From Alphaproteobacteria bacterium (GTDB lineage Bacteria > Pseudomonadota > Alphaproteobacteria > Rhodospirillales > Magnetospirillaceae), in contig JAJPHO010000174.1 in the NCBI GenBank assembly GCA_021325215.1, positions 62,001 through 126,000 of the forward strand: DNA of 64,000 nt, read 5' to 3'. Numbering within the stretch: position 1 is the first letter of the stretch; each line of letters begins with the position of its first letter. Of the stretch, positions 8,917 through 17,699 are shown one piece after another. Both the position numbers and the translations under genes were made by a program. Under the pieces are notes generated by a model. It saw nothing but the letters and a program-made list of their open reading frames with translations, made no database searches and was not told where the DNA came from.

Positions 8917-11753
8917 CCTTTCTCTCCTTCAGGCGTTACACGCAGACGCCACAGGCGGTCTTCCCTCAGATAGGTCTCGGCCAGCCTGCGGATATCGGCC
9001 GGGGTCAGGCGCTGCATGTCCGGAATGGTTGTACGGACCAGATCGAGCCAGACCGGTTCAGTCTGCGCCCTCTGCAGGGTTCCCAGCCAGTATTCGTTGG
9101 TTTGCTGGCTCTTGCGCAAGGTTTCGATGCGCGGCTTGCGGGCGCGCTCGAATTCGTCGGCGGAAACCTCCTTTTCACGCAGATCGCGGGCGATGGCCGA
9201 CAAGGTTTCGTCGAACGCCCCCATCTTCGCTTCCGGCGTCTCCGCATAGGCCAGGATGAAGCCATAGCCGGGGAAGTCCAGGGACGATTCCATGTCCGAG
9301 CCCGGCGAATAGCTGTCGCCCAGCTTGGTGCGGAACTCGTCGATCAGCCGGGCCTGCAGAATCAGCTGCAGAAGACGCACGGCGCGCGGCTGGTGGATAT
9401 CCGTCATCCCGTCGGGGCCCGGCCAGGCGGCGACCGCCAATCCCTGGTCGGCACGGCCCTTGTGATGCAGCACGACCGGACCCGTTCCCGGCACTGGGAA
9501 CGTCACGTGCCGGCTGGGGTCGGAGGGCTGCGTTTCGGGATCGCGGGCCGGCAGCGCGCCGAAGGTGGCGGCGGTCTCGGCGATGGCCTTGTCGACCGTG
9601 ACGTCGCCGACGATGGCGATCTCGATCGGCTCGCGCGTCAGAACCGGTTCGATCAGCTGGCGCATATCGTCATAGCGCACCGCCTGGACCTCTTCGAGAT
9701 CGGGCGAATGCCAGCGCGGATCGCCGCCATGCAGCAGTTGCGATCCGGCCCGCGAATAGACCCAGGCCGGATTGGCCTGCCATTGCGGAAAACCGTTGAT
9801 CATGTTGTTGCGGACCAGCTCCAGCCCTTCGGGACGCCAGCCGGGCGCGGTGAAATAGGCCGCCAGCTCTTCCATCTGCAGCGCCAGATCCTGCGGCCGC
9901 GTCGCCCCCGAGAAGCGCACCGAGCCATCGGCCAGGCCCAGGCTGATACTGGTCTGATGGCCGGTGGTCAGGCGCTTGATCTCAGGCACGGTCAGATCGC
10001 GATAGCCGCCCAGCAGGAAGGCATTGCTGCCGATGGTCCAGGCCGGAACCGCCCCTTCGGGCGGCAGGTCGAGGCGGCCATGGCCGACATTGACCGACAC
10101 CAGGATCTGATCGGCATGGAAATTGGTCGGCTTGACGGTCAGTCGCACGCCATTGGCGAAGCGCAGCATGGTGACGCCGAGATCGGCGACCTCATGGCGC
10201 TCGGCCACCTCGCCCGGCGTGCCGAAATTGGTGTAGGGCCAGGCTTCCGGCTGCGGCGCCTCGGTCTTTTGCGGCTCGGCTGGGCCGGTGGCGGCGTCGG
10301 CCAGCACCTGCTCGGCGCCCTCCATCGGCTGCGGACCGCCCAGGAACAGCAAGGGGCCGTTGCCGCTGAAATTCTTGCGCAGGGCGGTATTCACCTGCTC
10401 GATGCTGACCTGGGGGGCGATCTCGTCGAACAAAGCGAGGTCGCTCGCCGGCGTCACGAACACGGTGCCGCGGTCGATCGATCCGACGATATGATCGGCC
10501 AGATTGGCACTGCGCCGGGTCGAGGCCGAAGCGGCGGCCGTGTCGAGCCGGGTGCGCCAATTGGCGCGCTCGCGGTCCAGCTCCGCCTGGGTCACGCCCT
10601 TTTCCAGCAGCAGGCGCTGAGCCCGCAGAACATGCTCCAGACCGGTCTTCCAGCCCTGCTCGGTGGTGGCGACGCCCAGCGAAGCGACCTGGGCGGAACT
10701 CCCCAGCTGCTGGGCACCGCCACCGGCGCGCAGGAACGGCGGATTGGCGGACAGGCGCATATCGTCGAGGCGCTGATTGAAGATCAGCATGCCGAGCACG
10801 GAAACCAATTCGTCGCGCTCATGGGCGCGGGTATCCGGGCGCGTATCGGCCGGCTTGCTCCACATCATCGACAGCGAGGTCGGCGCTCCGGCCTCGACAT
10901 GACTGGCGATCTCCTGGCCGCGCGGCTTGGGCGGCCCATAGACCGGTTCGCCGCCGGCCGGGCCGCGTCCGCGCCAATGGCTGAAGCGCAGCTTGATCTT
11001 CTTCTCGATGGCCTTGGGCAAGATGTCGCCGACCACGATCAAGGTCGCCCGCTCGGGCCGGTAATAGGCGTCGTAGAAGGCCCGCAGATCGGCGGATCTG
11101 GCCGTCTTCAGCACCTCGACCGAGCCGATCGGCGTGCGGGTGCCGAGAGGCTGGCCGGGGAAGTCGAACAGCAGTTGAGCCTTCTGCACCCGGGTGCCGG
11201 GCGTGTCGCCGACCCGTTCCTCGGACAGGACGACCGAACGCTCGGACTCGACCGCCGCTTCGGACAAGGTCAGCTCGCCGGCGGTCTCACGCATCAGCAT
11301 CAGCGCGGTGTCGATGCCGGCGGGATCGTTCTTGGGCAGATCGATCTTATAGACGGTCTGCGACTGCTGGGTGAAGGCGTTGCTGTCGGCGCCCATGGCC
11401 GCGCCGAAGCGTTCGAGGATATGGAAGGCCTCGTTGTCCTTCACATGGGCCGAGCCCCGGAACGCCAGATGTTCGAGGAAGTGGGCCAGACCGCGCTGGG
11501 ACTCGCTCTCCTGGAACGAGCCGGCATCGATGCGGAAGCGCAGCGACACCTGCCCCTTGGGCATCTGGTTGGCCATGATGGCGTAGCGCATGCCGTTGGG
11601 CAGCGTGCCGAAGGTAACGGCGGGATCGGCGGAAAGATCGCTTTCCGATTGGGGCCAGGGCGCCGAGGGCCTGGTCGCGGCGCGGCTTTCGGCTGCTGCC
11701 GGCATTGCCGCCAGCAGGACCATGACTGCCAGAACTCTTACCAGCCGCTCCAT
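8913..11753 (-). CDS. Secreted zinc peptidase, M16 (insulinase/pitrilysin) family
   Basis: About 946 residues from ATG 11753, with GGGGATGAG just upstream. A signal peptide (RLVRVLAVMVLLAAMPAAA) sends it to the periplasm. The active half carries the inverted zinc motif HFLEH in AHFLEHLAFRGS, with a downstream Glu in the AAVESERSVVLSEE segment. Three further M16-like domains complete the clamshell, the last with the R/Y-type pattern DSYSPGSDMESS. Family length is about 900-950. It probably degrades peptides in the periplasm. It lies upstream of, and is coupled to, the Hpt gene. Confidence 0.92.
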   Translation of the reverse strand: MERLVRVLAVMVLLAAMPAAAESRAATRPSAPWPQSESDLSADPAVTFGTLPNGMRYAIMANQMPKGQVSLRFRIDAGSFQESESQRGLAHFLEHLAFRGSAHVKDNEAFHILERFGAAMGADSNAFTQQSQTVYKIDLPKNDPAGIDTALMLMRETAGELTLSEAAVESERSVVLSEERVGDTPGTRVQKAQLLFDFPGQPLGTRTPIGSVEVLKTARSADLRAFYDAYYRPERATLIVVGDILPKAIEKKIKLRFSHWRGRGPAGGEPVYGPPKPRGQEIASHVEAGAPTSLSMMWSKPADTRPDTRAHERDELVSVLGMLIFNQRLDDMRLSANPPFLRAGGGAQQLGSSAQVASLGVATTEQGWKTGLEHVLRAQRLLLEKGVTQAELDRERANWRTRLDTAAASASTRRSANLADHIVGSIDRGTVFVTPASDLALFDEIAPQVSIEQVNTALRKNFSGNGPLLFLGGPQPMEGAEQVLADAATGPAEPQKTEAPQPEAWPYTNFGTPGEVAERHEVADLGVTMLRFANGVRLTVKPTNFHADQILVSVNVGHGRLDLPPEGAVPAWTIGSNAFLLGGYRDLTVPEIKRLTTGHQTSISLGLADGSVRFSGATRPQDLALQMEELAAYFTAPGWRPEGLELVRNNMINGFPQWQANPAWVYSRAGSQLLHGGDPRWHSPDLEEVQAVRYDDMRQLIEPVLTREPIEIAIVGDVTVDKAIAETAATFGALPARDPETQPSDPSRHVTFPVPGTGPVVLHHKGRADQGLAVAAWPGPDGMTDIHQPRAVRLLQLILQARLIDEFRTKLGDSYSPGSDMESSLDFPGYGFILAYAETPEAKMGAFDETLSAIARDLREKEVSADEFERARKPRIETLRKSQQTNEYWLGTLQRAQTEPVWLDLVRTTIPDMQRLTPADIRRLAETYLREDRLWRLRVTPEGEKG

Positions 11754-11880
11754 CTCATCCCCAATGCCGCGCATGCCCGCAAGGTATCGGCGGCTGACGG
11801 GTTTTTGTCAATCGACCGCCGTCACAGGGTGACAATTGGTACTGGCATCGCCAAATCCAGGTTTCGAGAAAGGAAAATCC

Positions 11881-12777
11881 ATGACCTCACCGCTCAAGAT
11901 CGCTTTCATCGGCCTGGGCCAGATGGGCGGCGGCATCGCCGCCAACCTGATCCGCGCCGGTTTCGACGTCACTCTGTACAACCGCACCCGCGAAAAGCTC
12001 AAACCGCTGCTGGAGATCGGCGGCAAGGCCGCCGACAGCGTCGCCGAGGCCTGTAAAGGCGCCGATATCCTGGTGACCATGCTGGCCGACGATGCCGCCC
12101 AGGAAGCCGTGACCCTCGGCCCGGACGGCGCCGCCGCCCATCTGCCCAAGGGCGCGCTGCATATCTGTCACAGCACCATCAGCGCCGCCACCGCGCGCCG
12201 CCTGGCCGAGGCCCATGAAATGGCCGCTCAGGCTTATCTGTCGGCGCCGGTGTTCGGACGCCCGGAAGCGGCCGCCGCGGCCAAATTGTTCATCCTGACC
12301 GGTGGCAAGCCCGAACATGCCGAGCGCGCCAAGCCCTTGTTCGACAAGATCGGCCAGCGCGTCTTCCCGATGGGCGACAAGCCGGAATCGGCCAATATCG
12401 CCAAGCTGGGCGGTAATATGCTGATTGCCACGGTGATCGAATCGCTGGGCGAGGTCCTGGCTCTGGCCGGCAAGGCGGGAATCGACCGCGCCGCCTATCT
12501 GGAGATGCTGACCTCGACCCTGTTCTCGGCGCCGATCTACAAGACTTACGGGGCGCTGATCGTCGAGGAAAAGTACGAGCCGGCCGGCTTCGCCGCCCCG
12601 CTCGGCCTCAAGGATATCAGGCTCGCCCTGGCCGCCGCCGAAGAACTGCGCGTGCCGCTGCCGATCGGCAGCCTGCTGCGCGACCGGTTCCTGACCTTGC
12701 TGGCCCAGCAGGGAGCCGAGGATCTCGATTGGTCGGCGGTGGCCCGCCTGGCCGCGCGGGATGCCGGGCTGAACTAA
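11881..12777 (+). CDS. NAD(P)-binding beta-hydroxyacid dehydrogenase (3-hydroxyisobutyrate dehydrogenase-like)
   Basis: 298 residues from ATG 11881, with a purine-rich GAGAAAGG site upstream. The Rossmann glycine motif is FIGLGQMGGGIAANL, followed by FDVTLYNRT, which favours NADP because an Arg follows Asn after the second strand. The substrate motif is present in altered form (SAPVFGRPEAAAAAKL) and the catalytic lysine is in KLGGNMLI. This is the broad 3-hydroxyisobutyrate/6-phosphogluconate dehydrogenase family, including glyoxylate and succinic semialdehyde reductases. Its exact substrate is not fixed by sequence. It converges with the GNAT gene with a 4-bp overlap. Confidence 0.88.
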   Translation: MTSPLKIAFIGLGQMGGGIAANLIRAGFDVTLYNRTREKLKPLLEIGGKAADSVAEACKGADILVTMLADDAAQEAVTLGPDGAAAHLPKGALHICHSTISAATARRLAEAHEMAAQAYLSAPVFGRPEAAAAAKLFILTGGKPEHAERAKPLFDKIGQRVFPMGDKPESANIAKLGGNMLIATVIESLGEVLALAGKAGIDRAAYLEMLTSTLFSAPIYKTYGALIVEEKYEPAGFAAPLGLKDIRLALAAAEELRVPLPIGSLLRDRFLTLLAQQGAEDLDWSAVARLAARDAGLN

Positions 12778-13310
12778 CCTCTGACCGGCCTCATCAGCGC
12801 CATCAGAACGAAATCGATCCACTGACCATCGATAAAGAGGGCTTTGCGCAAGCGGCCCTCGATTTCGAAGCCCATCTTTTCGTAAAGGCGGATCGCCCGC
12901 TCGTTGGTGCCATAGACACCCAGCTGGATGCGGCTGAGATTGAGATGGCTCCAGCAATAATGGACGGCCAGCCGCAAAGCGTCGCTGCCATAGCCCTTGC
13001 CGCGGTCGGCGGCTTCGCCGATGCGCATGCCCAGCATGGCCGAATGGTGGACGGCGTCGATATTGGTGATCTGCAGATAGCCGACGATCACTTCAATACC
13101 GGTCTTGCGGATCGCGAAGAACACCCGCGACGGATCGCGGCCGACATTGAACCACAGCTCTTCCTGGTTTTTCCAGGTTGGTGGACGATAGGGCTCATTC
13201 AGGCGGGCGGCGTCGAGATCGTCGCCCCAGCGAAACAATGCCGCGAAATCCGCGGGCACGATCGGCCCGAGAATTACCTTTTCTCCCTGAAGCATATAGC
13301 CCGCACTCAT
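12774..13310 (-). CDS. GNAT-family N-acetyltransferase (RimJ/RimL-like)
   Basis: 178 residues. It opens with the RimL-like pattern LQGEKVILGPI and has the acetyl-CoA pyrophosphate loop RIGEAADRGKGYGSDALRLA (a G-K-G-Y-G variant of Q/RxxGxG/A). This is followed by VYGTNERAIRLYEKMGFEIEGRLRKALFIDGQW, the standard N-rAirlYeklGF element. Such enzymes acetylate protein N-termini, polyamines or small molecules. The gene ends 4 bp inside the convergent dehydrogenase gene. Confidence 0.9.
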   Translation of the reverse strand: MSAGYMLQGEKVILGPIVPADFAALFRWGDDLDAARLNEPYRPPTWKNQEELWFNVGRDPSRVFFAIRKTGIEVIVGYLQITNIDAVHHSAMLGMRIGEAADRGKGYGSDALRLAVHYCWSHLNLSRIQLGVYGTNERAIRLYEKMGFEIEGRLRKALFIDGQWIDFVLMALMRPVRG

Positions 13311-13381
13311 CAGATTTAAGCTGAACAGAGCCTATCCGGCGCGCAGGCTCACTGTATTTCAGCCGTGTTTCAGTTTGTTTC

Positions 13382-14968
13382 TCAAGGCACGGTTTCCCGG
13401 GCGATCCGCGTCAGGGTCTGCGTCAGCGCCGACTGCGTCTCGCGGTCAAGCGCGAATTGCAGGCGGGTCCGGCCGCCCTCATTGCCGATCACGCGGCCGC
13501 GCACCACCGGCCCACCGGCCATCGACAGGCGGATTTCGCTGCCCGGCGCCGCGCCGGCATCGCGGTCGAGCTGGGCGCCGCCAACCGAGATGTCGATCAG
13601 CGTGACGGCAAGGTCCCTGCCCTGCACCCGCAGCGACGCCGCCATCGCCACCTGCACGCGCTCGAACTGGCGCCGGTCGCTGGCATGCTCGAAAGCGCTG
13701 AGGAAATCGCCGACGTCGCCCGCCAGCAATTCGGACTGGCTGATCAGCAGCGTGGCGGTCGATTGAACCTGTGACGCGGCGGTGCCGGTGCGGACCGCGC
13801 CGTCGCGCACCTGGACGATGCTGCGCGTAACCTCGGTGGTGCCGTTCGAGGCCTCGACCACATTGCGGGCGATCTCGCCGGTTGCGGCGCTCTGCTCCTC
13901 CACCGTGGCGGCGATGGCCGAGGCGGCCTCATTGATCGCCTCGATGGTCTTGCCGATCCCGCTGATCGCGGTGACCGCGCTGCCGGTCGCGGCCTGCACC
14001 GCGGCGATCTGGGCGGTGATGTCCTCGGTGGCGCGCGCGGTCTGGTTGGCCAGGGTCTTGACCTCGTTCGCCACGACGGCAAACCCTTTTCCGGCATCGC
14101 CGGCGCGGGCCGCCTCGATCGTGGCGTTCAGCGCCAGAAGGTTGGTCTGGCTGGCGATATTGTTGATCAGTTCCACCACGTCGCCGATATGACGGGTCGC
14201 CTCGGCCAGGCCGCCGACGATCTCGGTGGCGCGGCTGGCGTCGGCCGCGGCGGTGCGGGCGATCTCGACCGAACGCGCGACCTGCTTGGCGATTTCAGTC
14301 TCCGACGCCGCCAGTTCCTCGGCCGCCACGGCGACGGTCTGGACATTGGCCGCGGCCTGGGTCGCCGCCGCCGAGACCGAGGCCGATTGCTGGCTGGTCG
14401 CTTCGGCGATCTGGGTCATTTCGGCGGCCGCCTCGGCCAGTTCCCGCGCCGAGTTGGTCACCTGCATCAGCACGCCGCGGGCGCTTTCGTTGAAGTCCCG
14501 CGTCAGCAATTCCATCGCGCCCTGGCGTTTATCCTTCAGCTCGCGGTCGACCAGCAGGGTTTCGGCCTGAGACCTGCGTTGGCGCTCGGCCTCGCGGAAC
14601 GCGACAACGGCCCGCGACATCTGGCCGACTTCGTCCCGGCGCAGCTCCTCCTCGATGGCGATTTCGACATTGCCGACCGAAAGCTGCGCTACCGCCTGGG
14701 TCAAATTGCCCAGCGGCACCGTCAGGCGCCGGGCGGCCCACAGCGACAGGGCCAGCATCAGCGGGGTGAAGGCCGCTGCCAGCACGACGAAAGTCAATGC
14801 CGCGCGCCAGGTCGCGGCGGAAACGTCGCCGGGCGGCGTTCCGGTGGAAAGCAAGGCCTCCCGCATGGTCAGCAGCGCGGCCAGAAAGATCGCGGCCATG
14901 CCCCAGAGGGCCGCCCCCATCAGGACCAGCGTCTTGTTGCGGGTGCTGACATCGTCGAACCAGCTCAC
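13382..14968 (-). CDS. Methyl-accepting chemotaxis protein with C-terminal PilZ domain
   Basis: 528 residues from GTG 14968, preceded by a strong GGAGGGGGG. Two membrane segments lie near residues 12-35 and 55-80 with only a short periplasmic loop, so no large ligand domain. Then a HAMP ([14 protein letters not shown]), the MCP signalling hairpin ([40 protein letters not shown]), and a PilZ domain with both c-di-GMP motifs: RRQFERVQ (RxxxR) and DISVGG (D/NxSxxG). It would join the membrane chemosensory array and probably respond to c-di-GMP, as PilZ-bearing receptors do in related Azospirillum-type bacteria. Confidence 0.93.
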   Translation of the reverse strand: MSWFDDVSTRNKTLVLMGAALWGMAAIFLAALLTMREALLSTGTPPGDVSAATWRAALTFVVLAAAFTPLMLALSLWAARRLTVPLGNLTQAVAQLSVGNVEIAIEEELRRDEVGQMSRAVVAFREAERQRRSQAETLLVDRELKDKRQGAMELLTRDFNESARGVLMQVTNSARELAEAAAEMTQIAEATSQQSASVSAAATQAAANVQTVAVAAEELAASETEIAKQVARSVEIARTAAADASRATEIVGGLAEATRHIGDVVELINNIASQTNLLALNATIEAARAGDAGKGFAVVANEVKTLANQTARATEDITAQIAAVQAATGSAVTAISGIGKTIEAINEAASAIAATVEEQSAATGEIARNVVEASNGTTEVTRSIVQVRDGAVRTGTAASQVQSTATLLISQSELLAGDVGDFLSAFEHASDRRQFERVQVAMAASLRVQGRDLAVTLIDISVGGAQLDRDAGAAPGSEIRLSMAGGPVVRGRVIGNEGGRTRLQFALDRETQSALTQTLTRIARETVP

Positions 14969-15088
14969 TTCGGCCCCCCTCCGAAAAATGGCTACCAAGC
15001 ATCCTATGGAAAGCCTTTGTTGGGAATAGTTCCAGTAAGATGGTGTAAAATTTGTACGATCATCGCTGAAAGGCTGCATGTGGGAAAG

Positions 15089-15520
15089 ATGCTTACCCAG
15101 GCCGGCGTAATCCCGTACCGGGTCGCCGAGAAACAGGTGGAAGTCCTTCTGGTGACGTCCAGAGACACCGGCCGCTGGGTGATTCCCAAAGGGCATGTCG
15201 AAGACGGAATGACCCCGCAGGGTGCCGCCTGCCAGGAAGCGTGGGAGGAAGCCGGCGTCGAGGGCGAGATCACCACCACCATGCCGCTGGGCTTCGTGCC
15301 TTATCTCAAGCGGATGAAGAACGGCGACACCTGCGGCGCCTCGATCGCGGTGTTCCCGATGCTGGTCGGCAAGCAGAAGAAGAAATGGCAGGAGCGCGGC
15401 GAGCGCACCCGCACCTGGTTTCCGATCTCGGAAGCGGCCGGGCTGGTCGACGAGCCGGCCTTGTCGGCTCTGCTGCTGCGGCTGGAAGAGATCTTGCTGG
15501 GAGAGATCGAAGCACCATGA
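15089..15520 (+). CDS. Nudix hydrolase, diphosphoinositol-polyphosphate-phosphohydrolase-like
   Basis: 143 residues from ATG 15089 (GTG 15080 is an in-frame alternative). It starts TQAGVIPYR and has [28 protein letters not shown], the layout of the Nudix_4/DIPP subgroup. The box is non-canonical: the Glu expected six residues after the glycine is Met, and the Arg of REUxEE is Gln, but the EE metal ligands remain. [16 protein letters not shown] follows, as in that subgroup. It is the last chromosomal gene before the island and ends 27 bp before the first att copy. Confidence 0.85.
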   Translation: MLTQAGVIPYRVAEKQVEVLLVTSRDTGRWVIPKGHVEDGMTPQGAACQEAWEEAGVEGEITTTMPLGFVPYLKRMKNGDTCGASIAVFPMLVGKQKKKWQERGERTRTWFPISEAAGLVDEPALSALLLRLEEILLGEIEAP

Positions 15521-15547
15521 TGCACCATGATGCCTGGGGGACATCGA

Positions 15548-15592
15548 TGGTGAGCGCGCCGGGGCTCGAACCCGGGACCTACTGATTAAAAG
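15548..15592 (-). repeat. att copy A: 45-bp 3' fragment of tRNA-Lys (left boundary of the island)
   Basis: The 45 bp are identical to the 3' part of the intact tRNA-Lys at 48595-48639, running from the encoded CCA through the T arm to the anticodon loop. The tRNA 5' half is absent, so this is not a functional gene. Identity to the tRNA continues three more bases (tca) and then stops. It is the left junction, with chromosome to its left and element 1 to its right. Confidence 0.93.
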
Positions 15593-15729
15593 TCAATTTT
15601 TAGGCGAAAATCACCCAAAAATGGCACCATAAAAACCCATCGGCTTTCATCGGTTTTAATCGGAATACACTAGGATTCATGCGGGTTTGCGGACATCCTG
15701 AGCTTGCAATTAAGAGGCAAGTCAGGTTA

Positions 15730-15762
15730 GAGCATGGTGCCACCGAAAGTGCCACCCGCCAC
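15730..15762 (+). repeat. 33-bp direct repeat, left copy (probable integrase arm sites)
   Basis: Identical to 24298-24330 near the other end of element 1. It contains two GTGCCACC boxes 4 bp apart plus a related CGCCAC. It sits directly in front of the integrase ribosome site, so a protein bound here could both assemble the recombination complex and control integrase expression. Binding is inferred from position only. Confidence 0.7.
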
Positions 15763-15770
15763 GAGGAACC

Positions 15771-17018
15771 ATGCTCACCGACACCAAGATACAAGCCGCC
15801 CTCAAGGACGCCACCAAAGAGACCATTCTGAGCGACGGAAGCGGAGGAAAGGGCGAAGGCTCGCTGAAGCTTCGTATCCGCCCCGCCTCCGGTGGCAAGT
15901 TCTCGGCGTCTTGGGTTGCTGATTGGAAGCGCGACGGCAAGCGCCACCGGGCCATGATCGGCACCTATCCCGAAGTCAGCTTGAAGGACGCCCGCGCCAA
16001 GTTCCAAGCCACCAGCAAGGACGGGACGGCCCAGGCCACAGACGAAGCGCCAGCGGAAGCCCCGGCGCGTACCGTGGGTGAGTTGTTTGCCGGCTATGTG
16101 GCGTCCATGCGGGCTGCTGGGAAGATCAGCGCCGACGACGTGGAAATCAGCCTAGGTAAAGCCGCCACCAGCTTGGGCAAGGACACGCCTGCTGGGGCCG
16201 TCACCACCACCGATGTGTCCAAGGCGCTGGCCGTGATCTACGAACGCGGCGCCCGACGCATGGCCGACCTCACCCGCTCCCACATCCACGCCGCGTTCAA
16301 CTGGGGCATGGCCGCCGCCAATGACTACATGGTACCCGAAGCTGACCGCGTGCCCTGGGGCGTTGCCGCCAACCCCGCCGCCGGTATCCGCAAGGACGAA
16401 GGCGCCAGCACGCCGCGAGACCGCAATCTATCGCCTGCTGAAATTCATCATGTCTGGCAGGACACGCTTGTGGAGTTCCAGGGCTTCGCGGACCAGACGG
16501 GCAAAGTCATCCGGCTGGTGCTGCTGTGCGGCCAGCGCGTGCGGGAGACCTTACGTGTGGACGGCGCGGATGTAGACGTGGCGGCGAAGCTGTGGCGGAT
16601 GCCGGCCCACAAGACCAAGGGGAAGAAGCAGCCCCATATCGTGCCGTTGCCGGACGAAGCCGTGGCGATTTTCCAAGAGTTAATCGACCAGTATGGCGAC
16701 GGGCCGCTGATCCACGGCATCACCGAACAGTCATTAGGCCGGGCCGTGTCGCGCTGGTGCGAAGACAACAAGGACAAGGTGGCGCGCTTCACGCCCCGCG
16801 ATCTTCGCCGGACGTGGAAGTCCCGAGCCGGCGACGGGCCGAAGATCAGCAAGGAAACCCGCGACCGCATACAGCAGCACGCAAAAATCGACACCTCCGG
16901 GCGGGTGTACGATCACGCCGACTATCTGCCGGAAATGACCGAGGCAATGGCGAAGTGGGCCAAGTGGCTGGCCAGGGTGGTGAAGGTGCCGCCTGCCCCG
17001 GTGGCGATTGCCGCCTAG
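15771..17018 (+). CDS. Tyrosine-type site-specific integrase (P4-like), element 1
   Basis: 415 residues from ATG 15771 with GAGGA 5 nt upstream. The N-terminal arm-binding domain has the P4-integrase look (LKLRIRPASGGKFSASWV... MIGTYPEVSLKDARAKF). A core-binding SAM-like domain follows at roughly 95-200. The catalytic domain has Arg in LLCGQRVRETL, Lys in AHKTKGKK, and TPRDLRRTW, where the usual first His of HxxR is Arg. The Tyr is in GRVYDHADYL. It acts at the adjacent tRNA-Lys site. A terminator follows at 17052. Confidence 0.95.
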   Translation: MLTDTKIQAALKDATKETILSDGSGGKGEGSLKLRIRPASGGKFSASWVADWKRDGKRHRAMIGTYPEVSLKDARAKFQATSKDGTAQATDEAPAEAPARTVGELFAGYVASMRAAGKISADDVEISLGKAATSLGKDTPAGAVTTTDVSKALAVIYERGARRMADLTRSHIHAAFNWGMAAANDYMVPEADRVPWGVAANPAAGIRKDEGASTPRDRNLSPAEIHHVWQDTLVEFQGFADQTGKVIRLVLLCGQRVRETLRVDGADVDVAAKLWRMPAHKTKGKKQPHIVPLPDEAVAIFQELIDQYGDGPLIHGITEQSLGRAVSRWCEDNKDKVARFTPRDLRRTWKSRAGDGPKISKETRDRIQQHAKIDTSGRVYDHADYLPEMTEAMAKWAKWLARVVKVPPAPVAIAA

Positions 17019-17051
17019 AACGCGCTGCGCGATTCACTGGCGAGAGTTGGG

Positions 17052-17081
17052 GCCGTCCTGGCTGTGTCGGGGCGGCTTTTT
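17052..17081 (+). terminator. Rho-independent terminator after the element 1 integrase
   Basis: A 7-bp stem (GCCGTCC pairing with GGGCGGC, one G-U) is followed by a run of five T. It isolates integrase transcription from the replication operon that starts at 17215. Confidence 0.65.
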
Positions 17082-17214
17082 CTTTGCCTGCGCTGGGTGA
17101 GTCTTAAACCGCGTTTTGGCGTTTCTGCCATGGCAGGAAATCCCGTCCGAGGACTTGAGAAGCGATCAGAAACAACATTGGGTCGTCAGCAACCGAGTAT
17201 GAGTAACCGAACAA

Positions 17215-17406
17215 ATGACCCTTAACGTTGTACGCCTTGACCAAATTTTGAGCCGCCTGGGCATTTCCCGCACTGGCCTGCGCAACATGATGATCCGAGG
17301 CGAATTCCCCCGCCCCACCGGCAAGCTTGGCCGCAATCTGGTATGGCCCACCACGGCGCTGGACGACTACATGGCCCGGCTGAACGGCCAGAAGGTGCCG
17401 GAATGA
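17215..17406 (+). CDS. AlpA/excisionase-like helix-turn-helix protein
   Basis: 63 residues. The winged-HTH pattern VVRLDQILSRLGISRTGLRNMMIRGEFPRPTGKLGRNLVWPTTALDDYM matches AlpA/MerR-type phage regulators. In P4 and PICI satellites such proteins activate replication and packaging genes or direct excision. It is the first gene of a tightly overlapping operon (ATGA junctions with the next two genes), which fits a role as switch for replication. Confidence 0.85.
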   Translation: MTLNVVRLDQILSRLGISRTGLRNMMIRGEFPRPTGKLGRNLVWPTTALDDYMARLNGQKVPE

Positions 17407-17699
17407 TACACACCCCGAAGGCCGGCGACTTCCCGCACTTCCTGGCGCTGATCGCGGTCCATGAGAACCGGTCCCTCCGCTTCTGCATCGCCTGGGACGC
17501 GGTGGTTTGCTACTGGACCACGCTTCCCGAACCCGGCAAACCTGCCCGCACTAGCCTGGATCTGGTCAATGCCCTGATCGGCGCACAGGAAGGCCCGCTG
17601 CATTCGCGCCTCAAGCGGCCCGAAATCGTGCGGCTGATCAATGACGCTCAAGCCTTCCTTGGGATGGCGGTCAACATGCAGTTGAAGGCGCAGGGATGA
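17403..17699 (+). CDS. Small hypothetical protein in the element 1 replication operon
   Basis: 98 residues from ATG 17403, which overlaps the AlpA stop by 4 bp; its own stop overlaps the next start in the same way. There is a central stretch SLRFCIAWDAVVCYWTTLPE and helical C-terminal half (RPEIVRLINDAQAFLGMAVN). No signal, membrane segment or recognised family. Strict translational coupling between a regulator and a replication protein suggests a replication accessory role. Confidence 0.75.
   Translation: MIHTPKAGDFPHFLALIAVHENRSLRFCIAWDAVVCYWTTLPEPGKPARTSLDLVNALIGAQEGPLHSRLKRPEIVRLINDAQAFLGMAVNMQLKAQG

Noticed and set aside
9102-12056. 984-codon open frame on the plus strand
   Set aside because: It is antisense to the M16 peptidase gene, whose signal peptide and zinc motif are clear. 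The frame is rich in Gly, Arg and Gln as expected for a GC-rich shadow.
14189-15079. 5' part of the long plus-strand frame running into the second Nudix gene
   Set aside because: It overlaps the chemoreceptor antisense. The Nudix protein begins at 15089 by family start, so the rest is shadow.
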